Assembly (NCBI RefSeq): GCF_024756275.1
Contig: NZ_JANUGQ010000030.1
Span: 1-64,000, forward strand
DNA length: 64,000 bases
Direction of reading: 5' to 3'
DNA from: Streptomyces pyxinae
Lineage (GTDB): Bacteria > Actinomycetota > Actinomycetes > Streptomycetales > Streptomycetaceae
Position numbers and translations under genes: made by a program. The notes under the pieces were generated by a model. The model was given only the letters and a program-made list of their open reading frames with translations, was not told the origin of the DNA and made no database searches. Of the stretch, positions 18,556-25,596 are shown in pieces. How positions within the stretch are numbered: the first letter of the stretch is position 1; every line of letters begins with the position of its first letter.

Positions 18556-19044
18556 CGCTCTTCACGTCCCTTCTGCTCCGCGCGCACCGGTCCCGTCCGG
18601 CGCGGAGCGATCGAAGCGCGGGTCGAAGTCACGGTCGGGACCGAGCGCGGGCAGACCGGTCGGCCGGGACCGGTGCCGGGACCGGGCAGGCCGGTTGGTC
18701 GGTCGGTCGGGACCGGTTCAGGCGGCTCCGGAGGGTGCGCCGGCCCCACCGTAGGACCGCCGATGTCCCCCCGGCGGCCCCCTGAAAGACCGCCGAAAGC
18801 AGCAGCCGACAGCAGGCCCGGCACCACGCTTCTCCGACGGCCACCCACCCCCGTCCACCGACGGCCACCCACCGGCGAAAGAGGAGCGAAAGGACGGCCG
18901 GACAACTCCCTTCCCCCACCGACAATCACCGTGGCGGCCCTCCCGGCCCGGCACCCGCCCACCTCCTGCCTCCCGGCCCGGCGCCCATCCACCCCCTGCC
19001 TCGCGCCCCGATCGCCCCTCAACCGACCTGAACGGGAGTGAGTC
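18556..19044. promoter_or_regulatory. Divergent promoter region of A-PCP and AMP ligase, with repeats
   Basis: 489 nt without a gene. It holds a 16-bp direct repeat CCGACGGCCACCCACC at 18834-18849 and 18858-18873. The second copy runs into CACCGGCGAAAGA at 18870-18882, one mismatch from the motif at 22001-22013. A 30-bp tandem pair lies at 18941-18970 and 18971-19000 (26 of 30 positions alike). Repeated GGGACCGG words occupy 18660-18720. Confidence 0.65.
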
Positions 19045-20649
19045 ATGCTCGAAGGCTGTGTCCCCTGGCCCGACGACCTGGCGGAGCGGTACCGGCGCGC
19101 CGGCTACTGGCTCGGGCGGCCGCTCGGTGAGCTGCTCGCGGAGTCCTGCGCCGCCCACGCCGACCGGGTGGCCCTCGTCCACGGCAGCACCCGGCTGACC
19201 TACCGGCAGGTCGAGCAGGAGGCCCGGCGGCTGGCCGGCGGGCTGCTCGGGCTCGGTGTGCGCCCGCTCGACCGGGTGGTGGTGCAGCTGCCCAACACAC
19301 CGGAGTTCGTCGTCATGGTGTTCGCGCTGTTCCTCGTCGGGGCCGTCCCCGTCCTGGCGCTGCCGGGGCACCGCAAGCACGAGATCGTCCATCTCTGCGC
19401 CCACTCCGGAGCGGTCGCCTATGTGGTGCGGGACGAGCACCGGGGTTACGACTACCGCGAATTGGCCCGCGAGGTCACCGCCGAGGTGCCCGGTGTGCGG
19501 CAGGTGCTGGTCGCCGGGGACGCGGCCGAGTTCACGTCCCTGGACGCGGTACGGGCCGGGGGCACCGAGCACACGGGCCTGCCCCGGGTGGACCCCGCCG
19601 AGCCGGCCCTGTTCCTGCTGTCCGGCGGCACCACCGGGCTGCCCAAGCTCATACCGAGGACGCACGACGACTACGCCTACAACATGCGCGCCTGCGCCGA
19701 GGCCCTCGGTGTCGACGGGACCGGAGTGTATCTGGCCGTCAACCCGGTGGCGCACAACGCGGCGCTCGGCTGCCCCGGTGTGCTCGGCACCCTGCTCGTC
19801 GGCGGCAGGGCCGTACTGGCCGGCGGGGTCCGGCCCGACGAGGCGTTCGAGCTGATCCGGCGGGAGGGGGTCACTCTCACCACACTGGTCCCACCACTGG
19901 TCCGGATGTGGGTGGAGGCGGCGCTCAGGGCGGGCACGGAACTTCCCGGCCTCCTCCTCCAGGTCGGCAGTTCCAAGTTCAACCCCTCGGAGGCCGAGCG
20001 GGCCCGCAAGGCCCTGGGCTGCCGGCTCAGCCAGTGGTTCGGGGTGGGCGAGGGACTGCTGACGTACACCCGGCTCACCGACCCCGACGAGGTGGTACTG
20101 AACACCGAGGGGCGCCCGCTGGCCGACGAGGACGAGATCCGGATCGCGGACGAGTCGGGGGCGGCCCTGCCGGACGGCCGGGAGGGCGAACTGCTGGTGC
20201 GGGGCCCGTACACGATCCGCGGCTACTACCGGGCGCCCGGGCAGAACGCCGGTTCCTTCACCGGGAACGGTTTCTTCCGCACGGGCGATCTGGCCGTACG
20301 GCGCCCTGACGGCAACCTGGTGATCACCGGCAGGCTCAAGGACGTCATCAACCGGGTCGGTGACAAGGTGCCGGCCGAGGAGGTCGAGCGGGCTCTGCTG
20401 GCCCACCCGGAGGTGCGGGACGCGGCCGTGGTCGGGGTGGCCGATCCCGTACTCGGCGAGCGCTGCCACGCGTTCGTCGTGGTCCGCGAGAACGGCCCCC
20501 AGGCGCCCGCGCTCAAGGCGTTCCTGCGCGCAGGCGGGCTGGCCACCTACAAGATCCCGGACCGGATCGTGCTCGTGGACGCCCTGCCGCAGACGGCGGT
20601 GGGCAAGGTCGACAAGGGCGCGCTGCGCGCCTCCGTGGCACCGAGATGA
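19045..20649 (+). CDS. Aryl-acid AMP ligase (DhbE/EntE-like), starter-unit activation
   Basis: A 534-aa standalone adenylating enzyme. Motifs: SGGTTGLPKLIPRTHDDYAYN (P-loop), QWFGVGEGLLTYTR, RTGDLAVRRPDGNLVITGRLKD, INRVGDKVPAEEVE and the C-terminal catalytic lysine in TAVGKVDKGAL. The pocket region NPVAHNAALGCPG resembles the N-x-x-x-S-x-P-G segment of 2,3-dihydroxybenzoate ligases, which bind aromatic acids with an ortho oxygen. The homologous role is TioJ or Ecm1: activating 3-hydroxyquinaldic (or quinoxaline) acid to start peptide assembly. The carrier protein that receives it is not in the window. Confidence 0.93.
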   Translation: MLEGCVPWPDDLAERYRRAGYWLGRPLGELLAESCAAHADRVALVHGSTRLTYRQVEQEARRLAGGLLGLGVRPLDRVVVQLPNTPEFVVMVFALFLVGAVPVLALPGHRKHEIVHLCAHSGAVAYVVRDEHRGYDYRELAREVTAEVPGVRQVLVAGDAAEFTSLDAVRAGGTEHTGLPRVDPAEPALFLLSGGTTGLPKLIPRTHDDYAYNMRACAEALGVDGTGVYLAVNPVAHNAALGCPGVLGTLLVGGRAVLAGGVRPDEAFELIRREGVTLTTLVPPLVRMWVEAALRAGTELPGLLLQVGSSKFNPSEAERARKALGCRLSQWFGVGEGLLTYTRLTDPDEVVLNTEGRPLADEDEIRIADESGAALPDGREGELLVRGPYTIRGYYRAPGQNAGSFTGNGFFRTGDLAVRRPDGNLVITGRLKDVINRVGDKVPAEEVERALLAHPEVRDAAVVGVADPVLGERCHAFVVVRENGPQAPALKAFLRAGGLATYKIPDRIVLVDALPQTAVGKVDKGALRASVAPR

Positions 20650-20740
20650 TCGCTGCGCACTGGCTGCTGGAGAACCCCGGGCGCGGCCCCCGCCCACCCG
20701 GTACGGCTCCTCGATCCGCCGCTCGGTCCGCCGCCGGCGC

Positions 20741-21358
20741 TCAGCCCAGCGAGGTCGCCGGCCCCGGAGTCCGCGCCGGGGACCGGGCCGGCACCGGCGG
20801 GCGCGGCGGGCACGCCTCGCCCTCCGCCGGGAACCGCTCCGGCTGCGGCGCCGGCTCCAGCGGCTCCAGCACATAACCCCGGCCCCAGGCCGTACGGATG
20901 GCCAGACCGGCCGGGGAGAGCCGGCGGCGCAGCCGCATGATGTGCAGGTCGAGCGCGTTCCTGGACGGGTTGGGCACCGCCGACCTGGTCAGCCGCTGCC
21001 GCAGTTCATGGCGGTGGACGACTCCCTCGAAGCGCTCGACGAAGAGTTCCATCAGCTCGGTCTGGGTGGTGGAGATGCTCACGGACCGGCCGTCGTAGTG
21101 CAGCATCCCCGACACGTCCAGCACCGGTGTCTTCCGGCTGTCCGCCCGGTGCCGCAGCGCGGCCACCCGGGCTTCCAGATCCACCCGGGACATGGGGGCA
21201 CGCACCCAGTCCTCCCGGGGATCACTGCACAACGGGGGCTCCGCGCCGCCCTCCACCACGAGCAGGCAGGGAATTCCCTCTCGCCTGCAATACTCACGCA
21301 CATTGGCCTGAGCGGGCCATCGCACGAACCGGACACCACTATTGGAGTTCCTGTACAC
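20741..21358 (-). CDS. Winged-helix (OmpR/PhoB-type) regulator with degenerate N-terminal domain
   Basis: 205 aa. Residues ~80-170 form a Trans_reg_C winged helix: TQTELMELFVERFEGVVHR, RNALDLHIMRLRRRL and IRTAWGRGYVLEP. The first ~75 residues (FVRWPAQANVREYCRREGIPCLLVVEGG, then DPREDWVRAP) look like a shortened pseudo-receiver without a clear phospho-acceptor Asp. The C-terminal tail is Pro/Ala-rich. The start is a GTG at 21358 with GGGAG upstream. Such orphan regulators often bind tandem direct repeats, making it a candidate for the CACCCGYGAAAGA arrays in this cluster (inference). Confidence 0.88.
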   Translation of the reverse strand: MYRNSNSGVRFVRWPAQANVREYCRREGIPCLLVVEGGAEPPLCSDPREDWVRAPMSRVDLEARVAALRHRADSRKTPVLDVSGMLHYDGRSVSISTTQTELMELFVERFEGVVHRHELRQRLTRSAVPNPSRNALDLHIMRLRRRLSPAGLAIRTAWGRGYVLEPLEPAPQPERFPAEGEACPPRPPVPARSPARTPGPATSLG

Positions 21359-21441
21359 ATGCGCTCCCGGGCTTCATTGCCGACAAAGCACCGGGCACCC
21401 TAGCAAGCGCCCAAACCCCTCACAACAACGGTGAATTGCCG

Positions 21442-21963
21442 CTACCGGCCGCCCTGACCGTCCCGGCTGCCCCGGCTGCCCTGACCGTCCCGGCCGTCCT
21501 GTTGACGGGACAACGCGGGACGCGCGGCATAACGCGCCCGCATGGCCTCCCCGGCCGCCGGTCCCGGGACGAAGACATGGTCGGAGGTGTCCACCCGGCG
21601 CCCCGTCGCCCGGTCCACCAGGACCGGCTCCACCTCCGCACCGGTCCGCGCGTCCACCAGGATCAGACTCCGGCGCTCCGGCGCCAGCCGCTCATTGCTC
21701 CAGGCCGCCATGGTGAGCAGCAGTGGCCGCAGCGAACGCCCCAGCGCGGTGAGCGCGTACGCGTCCCCGGTCCGCTCCATGATTCCGTTCCGCACCAGCA
21801 CGTCGAGCCGTTCGGCCAGCACCCCGGAATCCAGGCGCAGATTCTCCCGGAAATCCTCGAACCGTTCCCACCCGTCGAACGCGTCGTGCAGCAACTCCAG
21901 TGTCCACCACCCCCCGATGTGCTCGACAACCGCGGCCAGCGGACAGTCCTCGATACGCGCCAC
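21442..21963 (-). CDS. HxlR-family transcriptional regulator
   Basis: About 173 aa. The motif order CPLAAVVEHIGGWWTLELLHDAF, RFEDFRENL, LDSGVLAERLDVLVRNGIMERTG and YALTALGRSLRPLLLTMAAWS is that of HxlR winged helices. It has an added C-terminal region of ~60 residues ending in a Gly/Arg/Asp low-complexity tail. The GTG at 21963 is chosen because the domain begins at once and AAGGGA lies upstream; the longer frame reads through Gly-rich sequence. It is transcribed divergently from the formyltransferase gene and probably controls that promoter. Confidence 0.88.
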   Translation of the reverse strand: MARIEDCPLAAVVEHIGGWWTLELLHDAFDGWERFEDFRENLRLDSGVLAERLDVLVRNGIMERTGDAYALTALGRSLRPLLLTMAAWSNERLAPERRSLILVDARTGAEVEPVLVDRATGRRVDTSDHVFVPGPAAGEAMRARYAARPALSRQQDGRDGQGSRGSRDGQGGR

Positions 21964-22000
21964 CAGTCCGTTTCCCTTCAAAGAAAGAAAGCCTCCGGTA

Positions 22001-22013
22001 CACCCGCGAAAGA
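22001..22013 (+). promoter_or_regulatory. Single copy of the CACCCGCGAAAGA cluster motif
   Basis: It lies 38 bp upstream of the HxlR start in the divergent gap. It matches the 15285 copy at 12 of 13 positions and the 18870 copy at 12 of 13. Confidence 0.45.
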
Positions 22014-22144
22014 ATCCCCACCCTCCCGCCCCGAAAAACCCCGTCCACCCCTCGCCCGCCCCCCTTTCCCCTCCCCCCTCCCGGCATCGCTCGCCCTGCA
22101 TCCACCCCGAGGCGGGTCCACCATGACCCCTATACCCCATTCCT

Positions 22145-22156
22145 CCGATTAATCGG
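22145..22156 (+). promoter_or_regulatory. Perfect 12-bp palindrome CCGATTAATCGG, candidate HxlR operator
   Basis: A perfect 6+6 palindrome with an A/T centre, 33 bp upstream of the formyltransferase start and in a locally A/T-richer stretch. Position and symmetry suit a dimeric regulator such as the divergent HxlR protein. Confidence 0.45.
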
Positions 22157-22188
22157 CTTTACCGAGATGGTCCAGGAGGGACACGCCC

Positions 22189-22962
22189 GTGCGCTACGCC
22201 TGTGTCCTGCTGACGGAAAGCAGCTTCCACGCCAGCTGTCTGATCTCCCAGTGGCTCGCCGCGTTCCCCGGCTCGACCGCCTCCGGCTCCGGCTCCGACG
22301 CCGAAGAGGTGTGCCTGCGGGACACACCGGACCGCCTCCCCCTCTACCGGAAGCGCTTCGCCTTCCACCGCCAGCACGGCGGGCTGCGCCGGCTCTCCGC
22401 CGCCCAGTGGGCCGAACTCGACGCCCTCTACGGCGGCCTGAGCGACACCGAGCGGGCCATGGTCCGGGCCTTCGGGGTAACTCCGCTGCCCGAAGTCCCC
22501 GAGAGCCGCGTACGGTTGACCGGCCGACGGCTCAACTCACCGGAGGCCAGGCAGTGGCTGGAGGTACGCTGTCACCGCGCTCCCCCGCCGTTCCTCTGCG
22601 TCTTCCTGGACCGGCTCCTCGCCCCCTGGTGGATCGACCTCACCGGCGGGCGCATCGTCAACGCGCACTCGGCCGTCCTTCCGTACGCCCGCGGCATGTA
22701 CGCCACCGAGCAGGTCGCGGCCGAGCAGGACCGGGACCGCTTCCGGCAGTGCGCGGGAGCGACCGTCCACTACATCGACAACGGGGTGGACACCGGCCCG
22801 GTCATCCGCGCCCAGCACCTCCGCGACCCCTTCGCCTTCGACTCCCTGTGGGAGTGCAAGGCCCACTGCTTCGACGCCGCCTTTCACCTGCTGGTCACCA
22901 CCGCCCGCGAGGTGCACGACCGACCCGGGCGCCGAGCAGCGGCAGCGCGCCTTCCGCGTTGA
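22189..22962 (+). CDS. Formyltransferase-fold protein (PurN/Fmt-like)
   Basis: 257 aa. The second half carries the formyltransferase core: RIVNAHSAVLPYARGMYATEQ gives the catalytic Asn and His (N-x-H), and GATVHYIDNGVDTGPVI the Asp. The first ~110 residues are less typical. The GTG start follows AGGAGGG. Formyltransferase-fold proteins use N10-formyltetrahydrofolate or, as in PurU, hydrolyse it. A link to the N-formylkynurenine intermediate made by the dioxygenase is possible, because no kynurenine formamidase is seen here, but this is speculation. The last 68 bp overlap tail-to-tail with the gene at 22895, and the C-terminus there is Arg/Ala-rich and may not be native. Confidence 0.82.
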   Translation: MRYACVLLTESSFHASCLISQWLAAFPGSTASGSGSDAEEVCLRDTPDRLPLYRKRFAFHRQHGGLRRLSAAQWAELDALYGGLSDTERAMVRAFGVTPLPEVPESRVRLTGRRLNSPEARQWLEVRCHRAPPPFLCVFLDRLLAPWWIDLTGGRIVNAHSAVLPYARGMYATEQVAAEQDRDRFRQCAGATVHYIDNGVDTGPVIRAQHLRDPFAFDSLWECKAHCFDAAFHLLVTTAREVHDRPGRRAAAARLPR

Positions 22963-23218
22963 GCCGGTTCCGGATGCGTTCGAGCGCGTCCCACAAGCGG
23001 CGGGGACCGCCCTGGTGTACCTCGGGCGGGTCGGTCCACTCGGCGGTCGCGCGGGCCCATGAACCGTCCGGGTGGACGAGACAGGCGGTGCGGGTCCGGC
23101 CGCTGGTCTCGTACGCGAGCTCCACACCCGGGGTCGTGACCTCCAGCATGGAACGGAGTTCCCACGCGTTCGCCACGTCCACCAACGGACAGGGCACTTC
23201 ACGGGGAGGTGCGATCAC
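22895..23218 (-). pseudogene. C-terminal fragment resembling Streptomyces SAM-methyltransferases
   Basis: 107 codons from a GTG at 23218. The segment TRTACLVHPDGSWARATAEWTDPP then VHQGGPRRLWDALERIRNRL, ALPLLGARV resembles the C-terminal ~100 residues of PCMT-like methyltransferases found beside peptide-maturation and XRE loci in Streptomyces. The N-terminal SAM-binding domain is absent, no ribosome-binding site is evident, and the end after GARV does not continue as that family usually does. It overlaps the upstream gene by 20 nt and the convergent formyltransferase by 68 bp. It may be a remnant left by recombination at the cluster edge, or a standalone small domain. The family match is from memory. 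Confidence 0.5.
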
Positions 23219-23540
23219 CCAGGAATGCTCGGTGGCGCTGGTACAGAGTGCCGCCCGCGAAGGCCGCGTAACCGGGCGCGGGAGCCGCCTGGTCGATCAC
23301 GTCCTGCGCCCGGGCCTTCAACACCGCACCCCACGCCAGCACATGCTGCTGAGCGGACCGCCCGCACTCCTGGGGCTCGCCCGGAAGACAGAGCGGAAGC
23401 GCCGGACCCAGCTTGTTCGCCGCGTGGCGTACGTACCCCGCGACAGTGGCCCACTCCTCTTCGCCGCGCCGCACGGCGGCGGCACTGCCGATGTCGCCGC
23501 ACCAGGCGTCGAAGTCGTCACCGTGATCGAGGTCGGTCAT
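23199..23540 (-). CDS. Conserved-looking small protein downstream of the radical SAM gene
   Basis: 113 aa, starting MTDLDHGDDFDAWCGD, predicted mostly helical, soluble, with two Cys in the middle (LCLPGEPQEC). I do not recognise the family. GGGAGA lies 6 nt before the ATG. It begins 46 nt after the radical SAM stop, on the same strand, so it is probably part of the same operon. It could be a partner or recognition protein for the maturase, but no RRE-like winged-helix pattern is obvious. Confidence 0.7.
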   Translation of the reverse strand: MTDLDHGDDFDAWCGDIGSAAAVRRGEEEWATVAGYVRHAANKLGPALPLCLPGEPQECGRSAQQHVLAWGAVLKARAQDVIDQAAPAPGYAAFAGGTLYQRHRAFLGDRTSP

Positions 23541-23586
23541 GAGTTCTCCCGTGCTGTCGGACGGTCCGCATGCGGGTGCGCCGATG

Positions 23587-24474
23587 CTACGGGGTCGCCG
23601 GCGGCGCGTCCGCCTCCTTCGGATCACAGTGCCCGATGGTGGGAACGCACGGCTGGCATGGCCCGCACATGGGGAGGAATTGCGGCGGGGTGCACGACTG
23701 GACACCTCCTCCATGCACCGCCGCGATGTCCGTGGCGACCGCCGCCGCCCGGGCGCTGTACCAGCAGTCGGCAACCGGTTCGGCCCGTACATTGCCCATG
23801 GTGAGGAACCGCCCGAGGACACACGGCCACATGTCACCCGTGGGGCCGATGGCGCACTTTTCGTGCGCGCAGTGCCCACAGAGGTCCGCGATGACCGGAA
23901 CGGCTCCGTCGCTCCCCCGCCCGAAGGCCCGAGCACGGTCGCCTCCAACCTGTGGCACACCGAGCGACAGCAGGTCTCGGGCCGCCTCCCCCACCCGCTG
24001 GCCGCTGTGCACCGCGACGACGCCGCCCCGAAGGGGGATGCCGAGGCCCCGGGCCTTCCGAATGTTCGCTCGGGTCTTCCTGTGCGAGCCCCGGAGCCGG
24101 GTCACCTGGTCGTGCTCCTCGGCGGTATCGGAGTAGTACGACGTGGCGAGCCTGACGCCGTGATTCCGGAACGAGTCCCACAGTTCGTCCCGTACGTGGG
24201 TCAGGTTCGAGAACACCTCAATGCCGAGACCCCGCTCATGAGCGCGCTGGATCAGCTCGGACAGATGCGGGTAGAGCGTCGGTTCACCGCCGATGAACTG
24301 AACGTCCAGCGTGCCCATGTCCGCGAGCTGGTCGATCACACTCGCCCAGTCCTGCACAGTCATGGTGCCGTGGTCGCCCTTGGGCCCGCTGTCCGCGTAG
24401 CAGTGATCACAGAACTCGTTACAGAGCCCCGTCACCTCCAGCCAAGCGAACTTGAGTAACGTGGATGCTGCCAT
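23587..24474 (-). CDS. Radical SAM enzyme with Cys-rich SPASM/Twitch-like C-terminus
   Basis: 295 aa. The [4Fe-4S]-SAM motif is CNEFCDHC near residue 20; GGEPTLYP follows, then a radical-SAM barrel. C-terminal cysteines (CGHCAHEKC, PC in WPCVLGRF, then C-x8-C-x2-C-x2-C-x6-C up to GHC) suggest at least one auxiliary cluster, as in SPASM/Twitch maturases of ribosomal peptides. The ATG at 24474 has AGGAAG 9 nt upstream; a GTG at 24483 is too close to that site. A GTG-started acidic peptide gene lies upstream across a 12-bp-stem hairpin. The enzyme probably modifies that peptide. The reaction type cannot be told from sequence. Confidence 0.92.
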   Translation of the reverse strand: MAASTLLKFAWLEVTGLCNEFCDHCYADSGPKGDHGTMTVQDWASVIDQLADMGTLDVQFIGGEPTLYPHLSELIQRAHERGLGIEVFSNLTHVRDELWDSFRNHGVRLATSYYSDTAEEHDQVTRLRGSHRKTRANIRKARGLGIPLRGGVVAVHSGQRVGEAARDLLSLGVPQVGGDRARAFGRGSDGAVPVIADLCGHCAHEKCAIGPTGDMWPCVLGRFLTMGNVRAEPVADCWYSARAAAVATDIAAVHGGGVQSCTPPQFLPMCGPCQPCVPTIGHCDPKEADAPPATP

Positions 24475-24510
24475 TGGTGACACTTCCTGGCTGTAGGGGT
24501 TTCCGATGGA

Positions 24511-24541
24511 CCGGCGGGGAAGGTGCTGACTTCCCCGCCGG
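24511..24541 (-). terminator. Strong hairpin between peptide gene and radical SAM gene (attenuator)
   Basis: Perfect 12-bp stem CCGGCGGGGAAG/CTTCCCCGCCGG with a 7-nt loop, in the 90-nt gap between the small peptide and its maturase. There is no clear U-tract. Partial terminators at this place are typical of RiPP operons, keeping precursor mRNA in excess over enzyme mRNA. Confidence 0.7.
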
Positions 24542-24564
24542 ACAGTGGGTTGGGCCGATGAGCG

Positions 24565-24732
24565 CTACGCGTCGATCAGCGCGTCCTCCGAGTCGAGCGG
24601 CTCGGCGGCGTCCTCGTCACCCTCGTTCTCGCTCGCCTCCTCGTTCTGGTGCTCGACGGTGTCGGGCTCGGTGTCGCCGGGGAGGCCGGTCGGCCGCTCC
24701 TCGGTGGTTTCCGGCTCGATGGGCTCGGTCAC
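24565..24732 (-). CDS. 55-aa acidic peptide, candidate RiPP precursor
   Basis: A GTG-started gene (GGGA 8 nt upstream) ending in TAG, reading MTEPIEPETTEERPTG at the start and PLDSEDALIDA at the end. It has 21 Asp/Glu among 55 residues, one Arg, and no Cys, Lys, Phe, Tyr or Trp. It lies directly upstream of the radical SAM gene, with a hairpin between them. A short, highly charged peptide before a SPASM-like enzyme is the expected context of a precursor with a leader and a C-terminal core. The lack of Cys and aromatics rules out thioether, Lys-Trp and aromatic crosslinks. Modification of aliphatic or acidic residues, or epimerisation, would be left. Confidence 0.72.
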   Translation of the reverse strand: MTEPIEPETTEERPTGLPGDTEPDTVEHQNEEASENEGDEDAAEPLDSEDALIDA

Positions 24733-24832
24733 GGCGGTTGTCCCTTCTCTCGGTGATCCCCGGGCCCGGCGTGGGCACGGGGGTGGTGCCCCCTCCGGGC
24801 GGCGGGATCCGTTGTCGCTGCCCGGAGGGGTG

Positions 24833-25282
24833 TCAGTGGGGCCGTCGCTGCCACCAGTGGCGCCGGCCGGGGGCGGGGGCGGGGAGGTGGAGGGGGCGGA
24901 TGGTGAGGGTGTAGCGGCAGTCGGTGTCGGGGACCGTGACGGTCAGGGGTACGCCGGCCTTGAGGTGGGCGCGGGCGGCGCGCTGGTCGGCCGGGTCGGC
25001 GGCCCAGACGCGGAGTTCGGCGGGGCAGTCGGGGACCGGGGTGACCGGTTGGCGCATGGCCTCGGTGATCCAGCGGGAGGTGGCGGGGTCGGGGTCGAGG
25101 CGGTCGGCTATGCGGCGGGCCTCGCCTCGGAGCCAGCGCAGGGCCAGGACCGGGGAGAGGGTCTGCCAGGTGCCGAGGACGTACCGGACGACCCGGCCCG
25201 TGCTGTACACCGGGCCCTCGGCGGCCACCTCGCACCAGTAGACCGCCGGCTCCGCACTCGTCGTGTCCGTGTCCGGGCTCAT
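24833..25282 (-). CDS. Hypothetical protein in the radical SAM locus
   Basis: 149 aa from an ATG at 25282 that overlaps the upstream stop (ATGA). It reads AVYWCEVAAEGPVYSTGRVVRYVLGTWQTLSPVLALRWLRGEARRIADRL early, then VPLTVTVPDTDCRYTLTIRPLHLP. It appears soluble, mixed alpha/beta. I do not recognise a family. Coupling to the two genes upstream shows one transcript; the acidic peptide gene follows after a 100-nt gap. Confidence 0.75.
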   Translation of the reverse strand: MSPDTDTTSAEPAVYWCEVAAEGPVYSTGRVVRYVLGTWQTLSPVLALRWLRGEARRIADRLDPDPATSRWITEAMRQPVTPVPDCPAELRVWAADPADQRAARAHLKAGVPLTVTVPDTDCRYTLTIRPLHLPAPAPGRRHWWQRRPH

Positions 25283-25596
25283 GTGAGTGGCAGCCGGGAC
25301 AGCATCGCCGCCGCCGCGCGCTCGATCTCCCGCCGTCTGGCGGGCGGGGTGCACCACCAGCGGACCGCCATCCGCAACCGCGCCCGGTAGTAATGGAGGT
25401 GGCTGCGAAGATCGTCCGCCCGGAACCGCAGGGTCTCCCAACGGCCGGGCGGGGGACCGGAGTCCGGGTCCGCGAAGATCCGCGCCAGGAGATCGATGTC
25501 GTTCTCCTGGCAGTACGCGGCGAGGTTCGCGGCCAGCACGGCGCGGACGCGCGCCCGGCCCAGTAGCGGCCGCGAACGAATGCGGAGCCGCCTCAC
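25279..25596 (-). CDS. Hypothetical helical protein in the radical SAM locus
   Basis: 105 aa from a GTG at 25596 overlapping the upstream stop (GTGA), and overlapping the next gene at its own stop. It is Arg-rich and mostly helical (RARVRAVLAANLAAYCQENDIDLLARIFADP; RFRADDLRSHLHYYRARLRMAVRWW). No family recognised. The strong basic character contrasts with the acidic peptide encoded downstream, so an interaction is conceivable. Confidence 0.72.
   Translation of the reverse strand: MRRLRIRSRPLLGRARVRAVLAANLAAYCQENDIDLLARIFADPDSGPPPGRWETLRFRADDLRSHLHYYRARLRMAVRWWCTPPARRREIERAAAAMLSRLPLT

Noticed and set aside
20650..20740. Terminator between AMP ligase and the winged-helix regulator.
   Set aside because: No stem longer than a few base pairs could be drawn in this 91-nt convergent gap.
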